Positions 1 through 10,849 of a stretch of 64,000 nucleotides of DNA are shown piece after piece. Numbering within the stretch: the first letter of the stretch is position 1; each line of letters opens with the position of its first letter. The notes under the pieces were generated by a model. That model ran no database searches, was not told the DNA's origin, and saw only the letters and a program-made list of their open reading frames with translations. Both the position numbers and the translations under genes were made by a program. This stretch comes from Lobosporangium transversale. Lineage: Eukaryota > Mortierellomycota > Mortierellomycetes > Mortierellales > Mortierellaceae. The stretch is taken from contig NW_019028994.1 in the NCBI RefSeq assembly GCF_002105155.1, positions 620,001 to 684,000 of the forward strand, given 5' to 3'.

Positions 1-132
1 AGTGACAATGCTCTAATAAATCCAACTTACCCATGGCTATAGCTTCACCTCTTTTACCGCTATGTTCCTCTTCACCATGGAGTGAGATAGACGTGTGAGG
101 TTATTAAAGTGTTTTCAAACATATCGCTAGGC

Positions 133-631
133 ATGTTTGCATCAGACACCTATTACTTAGGTGAAGCCTCCGGAGAAGACAAAGATGATGTGACCAAATC
201 TTTCCTAGATGTTACTAACAAACCCCATCCTGGAGTACGAAAGTATTATGGCGATATCCCTTTAATTGAATTGTAAGTGGGATGCTTATGGTGAGCTTTC
301 ATAGTTCACTCTAAATCAACATACAGCACGTATCTTTGCCTCCTTCCAACAATCAGCTGGGTTGGATACATTCTTATTATGTGAAAGTGATCAGGACTTT
401 TATGATGAGGCCGCAAAATGGTTTAAATCCAGGATTAGGATTGATCGATACTGGAATTGTAAGAGGAAAGAATTGATTCTTTGGATCTTCAAGGGTGTTC
501 CTTGGCTGGCGGTCGTGAAAGAACACTCTTTTCTTTATCAGGAAAAGTGGTAGCAGCAGAGGCGGAAGATGAGCAACCGGCGGCAACTTGCTCAATGCTA
601 GCAGTGGCGGCTGAGCAAATGGATTCTTAAA
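133..631 (+). pseudogene. degraded gene fragment, family not recognised
   Basis: A short reading frame begins with ATG at 133 and stops at 274. A GTAAGT donor-like site lies at 273, so it may once have continued into exons at about 327-550. Coding-like blocks continue to about 630, but in shifting frames (for example an Asp/Glu-rich stretch at 362-550, then an Ala/Glu-rich stretch at 541-630). No intron choice joined these blocks into one frame. I do not recognise the family. It looks like a decayed gene or transposon relic beside the DIRS-like element. Bases 632-885 show nothing I can support. Confidence 0.25.
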
Positions 632-918
632 TAAGATGGATTGGTGAAGGCTTGTTGTCAACTCAAACTATCACCAACGGCGATGATAACAGTTCTTTCA
701 GTGTTTATACAGTGGAAGGGATTTACTGGTCATCAGAAGGGTTGTTCATGCCGAGCGTATCTGGACCCCGTAAAGGGATCAGTTGTATGATGTTTTGGAA
801 TGGCAGCGAATTAAGGAGGCACCATTGTTCCTTTAGACGTGGAGTCCATCCAGAAAGTTTAAAATCTTGTGAGAGCTTTCAAATGATTATCCTTCATAGT
901 CCAGCGACCCTTTCCTGT

Positions 919-1033
919 GTAATCTTTCTCTTTAATAATCTCAAGCTACAGAACTACCCTTAAACTATAAATAAACTTTTTTATTTTTTGTCCTCTGCTG
1001 GCTGATTTCGTACTACATCTTTCTTTTTCTCGA
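919..1033 (+). repeat. left inverted terminal repeat of the DIRS-like element
   Basis: About 115 bp, pairing imperfectly with 2098-2206 in the opposite orientation. It includes the conserved core CGTACTACATCTTTC and the blocks CCTCTGCTGGCTGAT and AATCTTTCTCTTTAATAA. Small indels and A/T-run length differences separate the two arms. Confidence 0.8.
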
Positions 1034-1063
1034 GCTTCCAGAACACATCCATCTCCATAGAAT

Positions 1064-1994
1064 ATGGACTTCAACGATAACAATGTCAACAACACCTACA
1101 CTGCTTCTAACCTCTCTACTGACGGCAACCCCGATCCATCAACCCTGGAGGGCAACTCCACTCCACCATCCACCCTACCCAGTAACCCTTCCATTCCAGA
1201 AATCCAACATGCCCTCCCTCCGGAGATCCTGCAAGCTATCAGTGCTCTCACGCAGTTCATCCAGAACGGAGGCGCGTTCCGCCAGCCAGGCACACCAACC
1301 CAAGACCCATTTATGCGTAGGACGGAGCCTCTATGCTACCTGGAGCCCTACGAGGATTTGGAACAAGTTATACCTTCCCTCAAGAGAAGAAAGGAATTCC
1401 ACACAGTCAAGCTCAATGACGAGGAGCAACGTTATTACGACATTAGCCAATTTCCAAAAGTGGCAGGTATGGAATACACGCCTCCAGCAATCCCCAAAGA
1501 GTGGTCTATTTCCGATAGTCTCAAGAATGCCGATCAGAAATTGGTCACACTGGCAACAAAAGCGGCACACATTACAAGACCACTCGATGCAGCAGCTCAT
1601 GCAATCGTCTCTCAAAACGGCACAAATGACGTGCAAGTACAATACATCCTTCGCATCCTGGATACAGTCCGAACTCAAATCTCCACGCTCTGCGAACAGA
1701 TCAATAAAATCCGCACCGAAGCATTCGTTCTACAAGGAAAAGAAATTTATCAATCTTCCTGACACATCGACCCGAAGCCAGCTGGTCGAAACAACTGACT
1801 TACTTGAACATGCTAAGCTTTCACAGAATATCAAGAAACACAGCAACCCTAACCGAGGTAGGGACTGCCGAGGTAGGCAAGGTCGTTTTGGGAGCACCAA
1901 CCACAATTCATTTACTCAACCACAACCACAGCAACAACCATTCTTAGCTGATCTCGGGAGTCACAGGAAAGGGTCGCTGGACTATGAAGGATAA
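1064..1994 (+). pseudogene. gag-like ORF1 of the DIRS-like element, frameshifted
   Basis: The first frame (1064-1762, 232 aa) is rich in Asn/Thr/Ser/Pro for about 60 residues. It is followed by a helical region (LPPEILQAISALTQFI; LDAAAHAI; YILRILDTVRTQI) typical of the structural protein of DIRS/Ngaro-type elements. It stops at 1760-1762. Around 1735-1765 the coding signal continues in another frame to 1994, where a basic Arg/Gly-rich and Gln-rich tail (RGRDCRGRQGR, QPQPQQQP) is encoded. The likely original ORF1 was therefore about 300 aa and is now split by a frameshift. The call rests on position inside the DIRS repeats plus composition; I could not confirm it by database search. Confidence 0.6.
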
Positions 1995-2057
1995 TGAATA
2001 GTGAAGACGTCAAAGGAAGGCCTACGCTCATTATCCGCGCCAGCGACCCTTTCCTGT
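1962..2057 (+). repeat. internal complementary region of the DIRS-like element
   Basis: Bases 1962-1995 are a 34-nt perfect reverse complement of 886-919. Bases 1996-2057 are an imperfect reverse complement of the right end at 2207-2268. In DIRS1-type elements this region templates completion of the ends during circle formation. Its presence separates a DIRS element from an ordinary inverted-repeat transposon. Confidence 0.8.
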
Positions 2058-2097
2058 CCCGCCCACGGCCACCCAAAAGGCATGTTTTTCTTCGCTG

Positions 2098-2206
2098 TCG
2101 AAAAAGAAAGATGTAGTACGAGATCAGCCAGCAGAGGACTTAAAAAAAAAGCTTATTTTTAGTTAAAGGGTTCTGTAGCTCGAGATTTATTAAAGAGAAA
2201 GATTAC
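2098..2206 (-). repeat. right inverted terminal repeat of the DIRS-like element
   Basis: Reverse-complement partner of 919-1033, about 109 bp. It begins with TCGAAAAAGAAAGATG and ends near GAGAAAGATTACAC. Confidence 0.8.
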
Positions 2207-2268
2207 ACAGAAAAGGGTCCCTGGTATGGATAATGATCGTAAGACTTCCTTTGTCGTCTTCGCTATCC

Positions 2269-2798
2269 AAAATGACAAATCTTCATTATAAGGGCCACCA
2301 ATGTTGTGCTTCTTCTAAAAATGATTGCTTTGTGATGCATGGCAATGAATTTTGAAATACAGACCGAATTATCGGATTCTTCAGATGGAATCTTAACGTC
2401 GCTCGTATCACAAACCCATTACTCGAATACCAAAGCTTCGTGTCTGACAGCACAGCCATATTAATGCATAGACAGAGACACAATCTGCACAAGAATAACC
2501 CATACCTACGCTTTTACTAATCCTATAACTGCCACACAGTTCGGAAGGTCATTCTGCCTCGTCTGCAGATGCCTGTACTTATAGAACACAGCATTTGCAA
2601 AACAGCTTTTATAATTCTTTGTGGTTTATTATATAGTAAATAATAAATAGGTAAAACAAGCGAGTATCCGAAGTGAGAATGAGATTGATGGGAAATGGGA
2701 TTAAGAGAAAGTGGGGCTAATGAGAAGGAGTAAATGGTGAGCATTAGTATTGTTGCGCAAATACCAACAAAGCAAAATGCCTGCCACAGAATGGAGAG
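2269..2798. other. gene-free stretch between the DIRS-like element and the MITE-like element
   Basis: About 530 bp of AT-rich DNA with no supported ORF or RNA gene. Short ORFs on the minus strand have no coding-like composition. Confidence 0.5.
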
Positions 2799-2975
2799 CT
2801 CGCCAGAAAGTCATAAACAAATATATTTTTTAAAATACTTTATTTGAATTGAATCGTTCACGTACGAATATTTGATTGGCTGACTGCATTTGTACGTCTC
2901 TTTGACAAGAAAGGCAAAGTATTTTATTCAATTCAAAAATCTTGAAAATATATTTGTTTACGACTTTCTGGCGAG
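2799..2975. mobile_element. 177-bp inverted-repeat element (MITE-like or foldback)
   Basis: Both ends carry a near-identical terminal inverted repeat beginning CTCGCCAGAAAGTC, continuing through AAACAAATATATTTT with one mismatch (T/C after AAGTC). Looser pairing extends about 55 bp inward to an ATTGAAT block and leaves a central loop of about 60 bp. There is no coding capacity. The flanking 8 bp (ATGGAGAG and GATAGAGG) are similar but not an exact duplication, so the superfamily is unassigned. Confidence 0.65.
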
Positions 2976-3267
2976 GATAGAGGGGTGAGATTGGACTCTA
3001 AATTTTAAAGGAGTGTTTGCTCTAATTAGGACAGATTCGTCAGGGAATATTAAAAATCGCGCTTCTTTCGTACCTGGATTCATAACTCACACGCATGCTT
3101 ACTTTCTTCCCTTTCCCTCTTTTCTCTTCTTCGCTTTTTTGATCCTGTAATCCTTAAGTAAGAGACACCCTCACTCTCGGGCTCAATAAAGAATATTTAT
3201 TCACTTACAAATATCGCTAATAGCAAATACTCTAAAATGAATAGATTACAATCTAAAGAAAAAAAAT
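2976..3267 (+). promoter_or_regulatory. upstream region of the intact NLR-like gene
   Basis: This 292-bp region lies between the MITE-like element and the start codon. The last 100 bp resemble the region upstream of the second NLR copy (about 36240-36389): both have a motif like AATAGAYTACAAYC about 20-30 bp before the ATG, and a similar block ending in an ATTGATTCACAT/ATTTATTCACTT motif. This suggests the duplicated unit included the core promoter. Confidence 0.4.
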
Positions 3268-6200
3268 ATGTTTGACTTCAAGGACACCCCATCACGAAGA
3301 GCTCTCTCTCCAGCACAGACTCTGAGGCTCTTCGATTTCTATATGAAGGGTACTCGTACTATTGACGACGATAATGATATAGTGCTGGAGTTATGCCTTG
3401 ATGCTGATTCTGTGCTGTCTCGAATCCAGCGGCCTACGAGAAAGTCTCTCACCTCAATACCTTCAACCTCTACGGCTTCAAATGAAGATATGGCATTGCA
3501 CCAAGGTATCACCTCAGCATACTATGAGCTTGCTCGCTTACTTGGGCGGCTAGGTCATTTGGATGCTGCTCAATGGCGCAGCAAGGAGGCCGAGAAATGG
3601 CTATACATCCAAGGAAGCGATAACACCACCACGGAACAAAAATGCATAGAGACTAGTGACAGCGGATTAAGGGGGATGGTTAAGGCAGTACAACCCATAC
3701 CAGCGCAAACTGCTGCGACTATTGCAAAGAAGATATTCAATCACAATGACCTTCCAACAGTCATCAGATACAGCTTACCAGATGCTGGTGCTCACTTGGA
3801 CGACACCCACCAACTTATATATTGCCTCAGCCTGCTCCCTACTATCCCTATACCAGCAACTGACCTCAATGATAATGAGAGTAAGTGGCGACAGGCCATA
3901 TCAAACGATCAAGCTGAGCATGAACGGCTGCGAAAACTGGTATCAGATATAATTGAATTGTACATCAGTGGCGAGATTAAATCTGAAGCTGCTGTCACTG
4001 AAGTTGTGGCACTGACTCCAGTCCTTGACCAGGCTCAGTTTAGGACATTGCTTATGGCCTTTGTCAATGGAATTAAGCAGAATATCATGCTGGAGACCCA
4101 TTTATTGGAAGGACTGGCTCAGTTAATGCAGCATGCTCCTCTTGGGTATCTCGACTCGGATGATCTTGTCTCAATCCTCAATACCCTTAGTTCCCGCTTA
4201 CAAGGCACTCATGCTCAATCTGGTGACCATCTCTATTGCCTCTCCACTACAGTCTCACATGTCCTCAATGCCATGGTCAGCAACCAAGTTAAGGGCCTAA
4301 AGCGAGAACAACTCCATGAACCACTTGCTGCATACCTCCAGGGACTTAAAGACAGCTCAGATCCTTATCTAGTGTATCAAGCTGCTTATGCTTTTCAGGC
4401 TCTGCAATATATCCCAGATGATGAAACAACAATGCAAGCCATGCTTCGACGGGCATCAGCAGTGTTCCGAGGAGTGTTTGGGGTAGTGAGTGCGGTCAAG
4501 GACTTTGATCTGAATGCCTTCATAGGTGAGATAAGCGACATCCAAGAAGGGCTTTCTTCTGCAGCAGATGCCATTGACGTGAGCTTGGGGGTATATGAGG
4601 GCACAACGTCACTCTATGAAGGACTCAGCTTTAGTCGTAAATCAGCATGGTATCCAGCACTACGTGGAGCTGATGCACTGCTACAGACAGGCGAGTTCAC
4701 CAAGTTCAAGACTCTTGTGTGTGAAGCATCCTGTCGAAATGATGCAGCGTTCCAATGGGGGTTATGTCAAAGACTAGGGCAGATTGCAGCTGATACGCAG
4801 TGGAGTATGGATACTCGGCAAGATGCCATCACATTCCTAGGAGAAATCTACAAGAATGACCAGGAGTGGAGTGACCATGCACATGTCAAACAATGGGTAA
4901 TAAGCATCCTTAGGAAACTATCCTCATTATTGCCGGATGGTCTACAAGGTGAGCTTTCCTCTCTCTTCTGTAGATAATTGATGTCAGTGGTTGCATTCAA
5001 CATACAATGATTAATCTGTTTTCTCCATATACACGTCCTTATCCCCTCTCTTTTCAGCTGCATATACTCTCTTGGATGATCTAGAAAAGCATGGAGACCT
5101 TAAGAGACAGGAGTTATATAAGAATTGTCTTCAAGGTCCAACGACCCACTATCCTTTCATCATACATCCTCCATCCACACCTTCACATTTGCTCGATCGT
5201 GCACAAAATAGGTCCGGCGTTGAGAACAGTCTACGGCAACTAAAGAGGCAGCGGGTGGATATTGGAAACAGCCAAAGATTCTACATTCAACAATATGCTA
5301 AAGCAAGCCCTCAAGCAAGCAACGACAAGCTGTTCTTGCTGATGGATAAGGTAAAAGAGTTCCTGGACAGCGACCGAAAAGTGTTACTTGTTCAAGGAGA
5401 TTCAGGGTCAGGCAAGTCAACATTCAACCGCGCTTTAGAAACCACGCTCTGGGAGACATACAAAAATAGACATAGTCGGATCCCGCTGTTTATCAATCTC
5501 CCAGCCATCGACAAGCCAGAGAAGGGCCTGGTTGCAAAACAATTGCGACACCATGGCTTTACAGAGCCGCAGATCAAGGAGCTGAAGATGAATCGGTCAT
5601 TTATCTTGATTTGTGATGGATATGATGAGAGCATGCAGACCAACAACCTGTATGTCGCCAACCAATTGAACCAACCTGGAGAGTGGAGGGTTCAGATGGT
5701 GATTAGTTGTCGCACTGAGTACCTTGGCTTGGACTATAGAGACCGCTTCCAACCTATGGATCGCAATCACCAATCAGATACTGGATTGTTTCAAGAAGCT
5801 GTGATTGTACCTTTCTCTGAGGTCCAGATTGATGACTATATCGAACAATATGTTGATGCCATGGATCCACTGTGGCAAGTGAAGGACTACCAGCGTGCAC
5901 TCCAAATGGTCCCTAGTCTACAAGATCTTGTAAAGAACCCATTTATACTATCAATGTCGCTAGAAGTACTACCACGGATGGTAGATCCAGATCAATATAT
6001 TTCTAACACCAAGGTCAAGCGCGTTACACTGTATGATCAGTTCGTTGAGCAGTGGCTCGAACGTGGCAAGAAGCGATTAAGCGAAGCATTGGGGCTGGAA
6101 GACAGAAGAATGTTTCACAAACTATTAGATGAAGGGTTTGCACAGAATGGGATCAAGTACCTAACTGATTTAGCCTTAGCAATCTACAGACATCAAGATG

Positions 6201-9200
6201 GCAACCCAGTAGTGGACTACTCGCCATCCAAGGACAGGGGTACATGGAAAGAGGAATACTTTAGTAAAGAGAATGGAAGGAACCTATTGCGCGAAGCTTC
6301 CCCACTCACTCGTACAGGCAATCAGCATCGGTTTATCCATCGGTCAATTCTGGAATATAGCCTGGTACGAGCAATATTTGAACCAAAGAAAGCGATGAGT
6401 GCTTCCGCAAAGAAGGAAGAGGCAAAGGTGGCGGCTTCAGCTTCCCGTCGGCAGAGCATTAGCTCGGTGTTCAGTTTCGAAGACATGGGCATCAATGAAG
6501 ACGAGCAGGGAGTCGATGTAGTCAAGATTGATGAGGCGTCACCTTTAGTATGGAGAAGCTTTGTGGATGAGCCATCTATCATTCAGTTCCTAGAGGACCG
6601 TGTCCGCCTTGAACCGGTGTTCAAACAGCAGCTGTATACATATGTGGAACTCTCAAAGAGTGATAACAAATGGCGAGTAGCAGCAGCCAATGCGATGACA
6701 ATTTTGGTTCGAGCAGGCGAATCATTCATCGAGGCAGACTTGCGGGGTATCCGGATCCCAGGAGCAGACCTCAGCCCTGGAATCTTCGAGTATGCTCAGC
6801 TGCAAGGAGCAGACCTAAGAAAAGTTAATCTACGGAACTGTTGGCTTCGTGAAGCAGACCTTAGTGGAGCAAAGATGGCAGGTATACAGTTTGGAGAATG
6901 GCCGCTTCTTGTAGCTAAAGAGAAGGTGCAGGCAGGATCATATTCCCCTGATGGCAAGGCGCTCGCTGCAGTTGTCGGAAATGGAGCAGATGATTATTCA
7001 ATCATTATATATGACACATCAACATGGGAGAAACTTTGGACTCTGAAGGATGATGGGGTCTATAACCTCTTGTACTCGCCAAACAGTCAACATATCGCTA
7101 CCTGGGGTCATTATAAAGGGGACATTCTGGTTTTGGATATAACATCGGGAGCATTGGTTCACAGGTTAGTGGGTCACACGGATGTAGTATACTGTGCAGT
7201 ATACTCCCCAAATGGAAATTACCTTGCCTCAGCAAGCGGTGATACGTCAGTGCGAGTGTGGGACGCTCAATCAGGTGTTCTCAAATACATATTAGAGGGC
7301 CATACTAGTAGCGTATTAAGTGTAGCATATTCACCTAATGGGCTCCAAATTGCGACTGGAGGCCTTGACAAAACACTAAGGCTCTGGGATGCGATATCAG
7401 GGCACCAGGTTCTGATACTAGAGAACCATGGGTATGGAATTGAGCAAATTGTGTATTCGCCAAATGGCCAGGAATTCAAATCTCATTGGACATATGACCG
7501 TTGCCTGGATGTATGGAGTATAGGATCTGATCAAAAGAAGTTTACCTTGGAACATACCAGTTATGTCAAAGGCGTTCAATATTCACCTAACGGAAAATTT
7601 GCTGCTTCGTTCGCCTATATGACGGCATATCAATGGGATATGCAAACAGGGAAAGTCATCCATACTCTTGAAGGGCATTCTGCTGAACTCACAGACTTGA
7701 AGTATTCACCGAATGGAGAACGAATAGCCACTTGCGGTCAAGACAACACAGTACAGCTTTGGGACACGAGGTCGGGACAGCTCATGAATACCTTCTATGG
7801 CCACTCTGGTATTATAAACTGCGTGGCGTATTCACCAATCAACCATCAGATTGCGTCCTTTAGTGACGATGGGACAATACGCCTTTGGGATACTCGACCA
7901 CAACAAACTAATCATGGCCCACAAAGCCATCCGAAATGGGCTACCAGCGTTAGAAGCTCGCCAGATAGGCAGCAGATAGCCTCAAGTAGCAACGATGGAG
8001 CAGTGCGTATGTGGGAGGCACGGACTGGACGACTCATCCATGTGTTACAAAGAGATGAATACGCACGCGAACTCAAGTATTCACCTGATGGTCGACTGCT
8101 TACTTTTTGCACTGTTGATTCTTCACAAGTCTGTCTTTGGGATACTCGAACAGGTCAAGTCGCTCAGACCTTGGGGTTACAAGGTGAACAAGCTAATGCC
8201 TTGGGGTTCTCACCCCTTGGTCACCAAATTGCCTGTGGCCAGCGCAATGGAGACGTGACTGTATGGAACACGCAAACAGGAGAGCACATCCGTACCCTAA
8301 AGGGCAGTGATACATGTGTGGATTATTTAGTATTCTCGCCCAGTGGCCACCAGATTGCTTCGTATGATGATGGCGGTAATATCAGAGTATGGGCATCTCA
8401 ATCAGGGGACCTCCAGTTTGAAGTGACGGATGAGGAGCATTATAGCCCTTTCCTCCTATATATGCCTGACAGCCGAAAGATAATGTATTATTACGGCTCT
8501 AATGCTGACATTTTGCGAGTACGGGATGCAGACACGGGTGAACCCTGGTATGATATAATGCTTATGGGGTTTCCAACGATCCCGACATTTCCACCATGTG
8601 GTCAACAGATGGCTGTTGGGAGCTCAAAGGGACCGATTAGTGTGGTGGAGACCGAATCAGGAGCAGCATTGCATACACTTGAAGGACACACTGGATGTAT
8701 CTATGATCTGGCTTATTCGCTTGATGGAAGGTACATTGCTTCATGCAGTAGTGACATGACAGTGCGAATGTGGGATTCAGAGCTGGGCCAGTGCTTGCTT
8801 GTGATTCCATTCGTGGGTGCATATGTTATATCACTTGTATGGAGTGTTTCTGAAGAAGGTTACTGGCTGGTTACAGGGTGTGAGGATGGTTCCATTCGGA
8901 TGTGGCAAATTATACTGGAGAATGAACGGTACCAATACCGCCTAAAGTGGAGCACCAGACAAATGGTTCTTAATGCGAGCAACACATGTATTCAAGATGT
9001 GGACGGGTTGAGTGAAGTCAACAGAAAGCTCCTAATGCAACATGGAGCTATGGGTGAGCAATCCTCTCTTAAGGCTGTACATGAGGCGTTCAAACAGACT
9101 GTGGCGGCATCATCAATGGCGTCCAAACCCAAAGCAAACTCTAATCAACTTTGCCATAACCAAGGCCCATCTGCAGAAACATCCCTCGAGACAGAGGCTT

Positions 9201-9328
9201 TGAAAGGGGGAGAACCATCGACAACAGTGACAGTACCAAGTAGATCAATCAAAGACTACCAGTTCAAATACAGCATGTGCAGCGAGTGTAGCTTTGAGCA
9301 TATTATCCTATGCAGTCGTCGGGGATAA
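3268..9328 (+). CDS. NACHT-pentapeptide-WD40 NLR-like protein, intact (1983 aa)
   Basis: Two exons (3268-4948 and 5058-9328) flank a 109-bp GT-AG intron. The mature protein has a helical N-terminal region of about 560 aa, possibly HEAT/ARM-like, of unknown role. Next comes a NACHT-type STAND NTPase with Walker A GDSGSGKST at residues 674-682 and a Walker B-like block around Asp747 (LICDGYDE). A short pentapeptide-repeat linker (ADLRG, GADLR, ADLSG; about 1121-1172) precedes about 16 WD40 repeats (about 1175-1850), enough for two propellers. The tail ends in a Cys-containing motif, FKYSMCSEC. STAND proteins act as nucleotide-switched oligomerising sensors; in fungi they are linked to non-self recognition and regulated cell death. 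The ligand and effector output here are unknown. No frameshift is visible. A damaged paralogue lies at 36390-46383. The start was chosen because both copies share MFD and similar upstream sequence. Confidence 0.9.
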
Positions 9329-9720
9329 TTAGATCATTAAGCAGAATGCTATTGAGAAGAATAAAGCGGAATGATTTCCTTTCCCTGCTGGTAACCCTCT
9401 CCTGCGCGTAATCAGTTTTTATTGATACTCAAGAACTAAACTAAATTAATAGAAAGCGTATGATGCCCTAGGCTTATCCTCGGCTTCCTTTTTCGATATG
9501 ATAGGACATGAGGATGGGTGTAGAAGGACAGCAGAGGCTTGCCAGCTCGGATAATGGACGTAAAGGTCTTTGTATCCCAGTAAGCTTCTCCCAATGAAAT
9601 CATGGTCCTCCTTAAGGGTAACATGGCCAATTGCAATATGGCAATACAAAGAGAAATGAAATGAGGATGAACAAAAGAATTGCCATTTCATTTCATTACC
9701 TTTTTTTAATAATTCTGACA
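9329..9720. other. intergenic region between the NLR-like gene and the HAD hydrolase gene
   Basis: About 390 bp. A minus-strand ORF of 91 codons (9446-9721) and overlapping frames exist but match nothing I recognise. I see no RNA gene. Confidence 0.4.
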
Positions 9721-10813
9721 ATGATCTGCTACCTGTCCAAGTTCAGGCTCCCTCAACCTTCTCTTCACGCTTCCTTGTGCTTTCAGCGCTTGACCCATCT
9801 TCAGAGACTGCATACCCATATCAATAAATCTGGCGCTATTTCGGCCCCATATAGTATTGTCTTTGACATTGATGGTGTGCTGGTCAAGGTGTGTGTGCTC
9901 TCCCTGTAGGAATAGAGGAAGTGCTCAAACCAAATAAACGATAAATTGATCTATGCATTCGGATTCCATCTAGGGAAAACAAGTTCTCCCACAGACGCGA
10001 CACGCACTAGAGTTACTTTGGAAGTATGCACCTATAAAAACTGAAATAGATCATACACAGAGGAAGGATGTATCTAATCCAGTCGTAATAATGCCTTTTT
10101 TTTTAAAAAAAAAAAAAAAAAATTGTTAGGAATAAGGTGTCCTATATCTTCCTCACGAATGGAGGTGGCGTGCGAGAGGTTCAAAAGGCAGAGGAGCTTT
10201 CCAAGAAGTTAGGTGTCCCTGTAAGATCAAGTCTTTTTTTTTTCTTTCAATGGTGTCACTTCAATAAGATTACCGCATAGGTATCAAAACACAACATTTT
10301 TTTTTACAAATATTTTTATTAGGTCAATTATGAACAATTAATAGTTTCTCATTCACCCATGCGTGCGCTTGTCCCAAAGTACAAGGACGCCAATGTCTTG
10401 GTCGTCGGTGGCAAGGGTTTATCATGTAAACACGTTGCAGAGGACTATGGATTTAAGAATGTTGTGACACCAGAGGAAATCCACAACGCTCATCCCTCAG
10501 TCTTCCCTCTTTCAACCCATCATACACGGCCTACCTCACTTGAAGAAGTAAGTTTACCTCAAGGATACCAAAGCTTTTTTTTTTTTTTTTTTTTTTTTCA
10601 TTTGCAAATCCTAGTTCGATAGAAGAGATTAAGCCTTAAAAAAATGCTTAGGAGTACATACGAAAACTTGAAAAACCAATCGATGTAGTCATGGTGTTCC
10701 ACGATTCTTTGAATTGGGGTCGAGATCTTCAGATTTGTTTGGATGTGCTTGTTTCCAAAGGTAAAAAAGTGTACATTTGTATGCGTTATTTCATCAATAG
10801 CGTAGCTACTATC

Positions 10814-10849
<36 letters not shown>

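Larger units (their letters stand above)
886..2268 (+). mobile_element. internally deleted DIRS-like retroelement (non-autonomous)
   Basis: The element has the structural signature of DIRS-order tyrosine-recombinase retrotransposons. It carries imperfect inverted terminal repeats (919-1033 and 2098-2206). It also has an internal complementary region (1962-2057), whose left half is the exact reverse complement of the left outer end (886-919) and whose right half is an imperfect reverse complement of the right outer end (2207-2268). Between the repeats only a gag-like ORF remains. Reverse transcriptase/RNase H, methyltransferase-like and tyrosine recombinase genes are absent, so the 1.4-kb copy is a deletion derivative needing a helper. 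The short word AAATG lies just outside both ends (881-885 and within 2269-2274). No longer target-site duplication is visible, as expected for recombinase-mediated insertion. Confidence 0.8.

Noticed and set aside
3268..4977. A separate 569-aa protein ending at 4977
   Set aside because: A proper GT-AG intron (4949-5057) joins this exon in frame with the NACHT-WD40 exon, and the paralogue has the same intron position and phase.
9446..9721. Minus-strand ORF of 91 codons between the NLR-like gene and the HAD hydrolase gene
   Set aside because: No recognisable content, it overlaps the start of the hydrolase gene, and alternative frames are equally open.
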